This document shows positions 62,193 through 64,000 of a DNA stretch of 64,000 bases, piece by piece. Positions within the stretch are counted from its first letter, which is position 1. Each line of letters begins with the position of its first letter. A model generated the notes under the pieces. The model did not search any database and was not told where the DNA came from. It saw nothing but the letters and a program-made list of their open reading frames with translations. Both the position numbers and the translations under genes were made by a program. The DNA is from Chitinophagales bacterium. Its GTDB lineage: Bacteria > Bacteroidota > Bacteroidia > Chitinophagales > UBA10324. The stretch lies in contig JAIBAY010000003.1 of NCBI GenBank assembly GCA_019694975.1, forward strand, positions 434,001-498,000, in the 5' to 3' direction.

Positions 62193-63464
62193 ATGAAAGC
62201 TATCATTAAAATATTCTCCGGCATCTTCCTCGGTGCTATGTTTGGATGGTTCCTTGGCTTTCTCCGTTTGCCTTTTGTAGAAAAGAATTATTCCTTCCTG
62301 CTCGGTTTCCTTGCCTGCCTCACACTGCTGTTGCTGGTGTTCTTACTGTTATCGGCACGAAATAAAAATACTTTGCTGCATCGGCTGTTTGCTAAAACAT
62401 CTGCAGATGTTGCAGGCAAGACAGAAAATCGCAGGTTTGGCATTGCATGGATATTTGTGTCGGCATTAATTGTTGCCGGATGTCTGGTCATCTTCATAAT
62501 GGTCTATCGTCAGAACATTTCATTGAAAGCTCAGTTGCAGCTGAAGGACAGAAAGTTACACGAACAGTTGGTACTCTTAGAGGCTGAAAAGCAAAGCAAT
62601 ATGATTTCTCTGTTGGGCAATATCCTCGGTGATGCGGAGCAGGAATTAAAGAAAAATGGTTCCATCAGTGATACTGTTATTGCAAGAATCGCGGCACTAA
62701 GCTATTCGCTGAAACCTTACAGCTATTTTCAGGGCGACAGTATTTCAGCAAATTTACGGAGCCCGGAAAGAGGTCAACTGTTATTGGCTTTGCTGCTGCT
62801 GCACATGGATTCCGCTTCTTTCAGAAAGATCAAACAAAAGACATCTTTTGCCATGGCAGATCTGCAAAGAGCCAACCTGAAAAACGCCGACCTCAGTGGC
62901 ATTGATTTAAGAGGCGCAGATCTGAAAGATGCAGCTCTTGAACAGGCAAATCTGAATGATGCTGACCTGCGGGATGCGATTCTGTGGGGAGCCAATCTGA
63001 ACAAGGCATCATTGCTTGAAGCCAATCTGAAACGGTCAGATATGCGTTGGACTACATTGAATGGTGCAGACATGCAATCGGCCAATTTGAACGGCGCGCA
63101 ATTATCGGACGCTCAGCTGTCAAAAGCTGATGCACGCAAAGCATCTGTACAATTTGCCCGCCTGGAAGGAACCATCATGCTGGAAGCAGATTTAACAGGC
63201 GCGAACTTTCTTGGCTCGGCGATGAGTAAGATAAACCTCGATCAGGCCGACTTAACAAAAACTGATTTAAGAATGACTGACCTGACGGAAGCTTCGTTAC
63301 ATGGATCAGCACTGCACATGGCACTGGTTGATTCCAACTGGACAGACAAGCTGCAGCAGTGGCGACTGACGGGATCGAAAGAAATTCAGGCTAACTACGA
63401 GGTGATCACTGATTCCCTTGATCAATGGAATCATAAGGTTTACAGGCTTCATAAAATGAAATAA
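62193..63464 (+). CDS. Membrane-anchored pentapeptide-repeat protein
   Basis: 423 residues. Two N-terminal membrane segment pairs (IFSGIFLGAMFGWFLGFL; LGFLACLTLLLLVFLLL) and a third helix near 90-110 (WIFVSALIVAGCLVIFIM) are followed by a short coiled coil (about 112-140). From about residue 225 to 400, A(D/N)Lxx repeats form a right-handed beta-helix: LQRANLKNADLSG, DLRGADLKDAALEQANLNDA, and so on, about 30 units. Family members bind partners or mimic DNA (as in MfpA/Qnr), but membrane versions like this have no set role. Its start follows the REP-like region. Confidence 0.9.
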   Translation: MKAIIKIFSGIFLGAMFGWFLGFLRLPFVEKNYSFLLGFLACLTLLLLVFLLLSARNKNTLLHRLFAKTSADVAGKTENRRFGIAWIFVSALIVAGCLVIFIMVYRQNISLKAQLQLKDRKLHEQLVLLEAEKQSNMISLLGNILGDAEQELKKNGSISDTVIARIAALSYSLKPYSYFQGDSISANLRSPERGQLLLALLLLHMDSASFRKIKQKTSFAMADLQRANLKNADLSGIDLRGADLKDAALEQANLNDADLRDAILWGANLNKASLLEANLKRSDMRWTTLNGADMQSANLNGAQLSDAQLSKADARKASVQFARLEGTIMLEADLTGANFLGSAMSKINLDQADLTKTDLRMTDLTEASLHGSALHMALVDSNWTDKLQQWRLTGSKEIQANYEVITDSLDQWNHKVYRLHKMK

Positions 63465-63691
63465 GAAGAATTACAAACTTCGGTTTGATCAGCATCAATG
63501 GCGAATTCCTGATCGCTCCTGCTCAGCGCATTAATCCGCGATGTGTGATAAAACTGCAGCCGGCATTTGCTTTTACAAATGAGATGCTGCAATGGGAATG
63601 TCCCATTAAACCGGGACTACGCTAAATGACATATGCCGGCGTTGTGGCAGTTCATGCGGCTTCACCATTATCATTAATTCATTAGCCGCTG
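63465..63691. other. Intergenic region
   Basis: About 225 bp between convergent genes. aatgggaatgtcccatt (63589-63605) is a short perfect hairpin without a T-tract. Nothing else was seen. Confidence 0.4.
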
Positions 63692-64000
63692 TTAATAATA
63701 TTTTTCGAAAGACGCTGCACTTAACACCATATTCATCTTCCTCGTAAATTTCCACACCTGCTCATCTTCAGGCCTGAATGGTTCAAAACCAACCTGGAAA
63801 GCCCAGCTGAAATAATCCTGCAGATCATTCAGGTAGTCGGCCATTAATTGCGGTGTCCATAGCGTATTCCTGCCAAGTTGATATTCCTTTCTGAGCTGTT
63901 TGCCGACTTCCTGTCCCCATTCATTATTGATGATATCTACATAATTATCAACCGGACCTTCCGCCAAATCATTGATTTCTTTTTTTGAAAATTTTCCAAG
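63692..64000 (-). CDS. Unknown protein, C-terminal part (N-terminus beyond right edge)
   Basis: The minus-strand frame is open to the window edge: at least 103 residues, with LGKIFKKEINDLAEGPVDNY at the visible start. The TTG at 63967 is not needed as a start. Visible segments are helical and acidic (YVDIINNEWGQEVGKQLRKE; LNDLQDYFSWAFQVGF; QVWKFTRKMNMVLSAASF). I recognise no family. No stop is seen between 63692 and the edge. Confidence 0.6.
   Translation of the reverse strand, partial: LGKFSKKEINDLAEGPVDNYVDIINNEWGQEVGKQLRKEYQLGRNTLWTPQLMADYLNDLQDYFSWAFQVGFEPFRPEDEQVWKFTRKMNMVLSAASFEKYY

Noticed and set aside
1..64000. tRNA, rRNA, riboswitch or complete insertion sequence
   Set aside because: None was found by eye; only a RAYT fragment and a Fic relic show mobile ancestry. 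A tRNAscan/Rfam search would settle it.

Overview
The window is chromosomal DNA of a Bacteroidota bacterium, most like the Chitinophagales/Saprospiria branch (inferred). Evidence: several secreted proteins end in a type IX secretion (T9SS) C-terminal sorting domain with a YPNP-type motif; there is a GldB-like gliding lipoprotein, DUF4199 and DUF4252 proteins, GEVED-domain giants, an S46 dipeptidyl-peptidase, and TAnnTTTG-type promoter boxes with few Shine-Dalgarno sites. No tRNA, rRNA, CRISPR array or complete insertion sequence was seen.

Layout. 1-13.0 kb: two tandem, paralogous giant surface proteins (one running off the left edge) built from about 302-residue GEVED + BNR_assoc_N-like repeat units. 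13.3-35.7 kb: ordinary chromosomal genes: ChrA transporter with a 2OG-Fe(II) oxygenase, GldB with a PaaG-like crotonase, FAH-family hydrolase, secreted GH9 glucanase, Ycf48-like T9SS protein, TIGR02757 protein, fatty-acid desaturase, HutH, HisS, DUF4199/DUF4252 membrane or exported proteins, a DPP11-like S46 peptidase, LMW phosphatase and MnmE.

35.8-50.4 kb: a visibly AT-rich defence-type island inserted downstream of mnmE. It opens with a truncated Fic-type mobile mystery protein B relic and a terminator, then a repeat-rich regulatory stretch. A tightly packed operon follows: XRE regulator, SNF2/DUF3883 helicase, DUF1156 zinc-ribbon DNA methylase, DUF262 protein, DUF3696-type ATPase, an unknown protein, a DUF499 ATPase, and a decayed prokaryotic Argonaute (frameshift, in-frame stop, PIWI lobe lost). 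The helicase/DUF1156 methylase/DUF499 ATPase core belongs to families linked to defence islands. The embedded DUF262-ATPase-unknown triplet and the linked Argonaute relic are the most novel part of the window.

50.5-64 kb: an aerolysin-like beta-rich protein, a secreted PPAD/agmatine-deiminase-like enzyme with Ig and T9SS domains, a LytS/LytTR two-component pair, a PAF-acetylhydrolase-like hydrolase, a decayed intergenic zone with a gene relic and a RAYT transposase fragment, a GH37 trehalase, a cupin, a VOC protein, a lipoprotein, a REP/MITE-like repeat, a membrane pentapeptide-repeat protein, and the tail of an unknown gene at the right edge.
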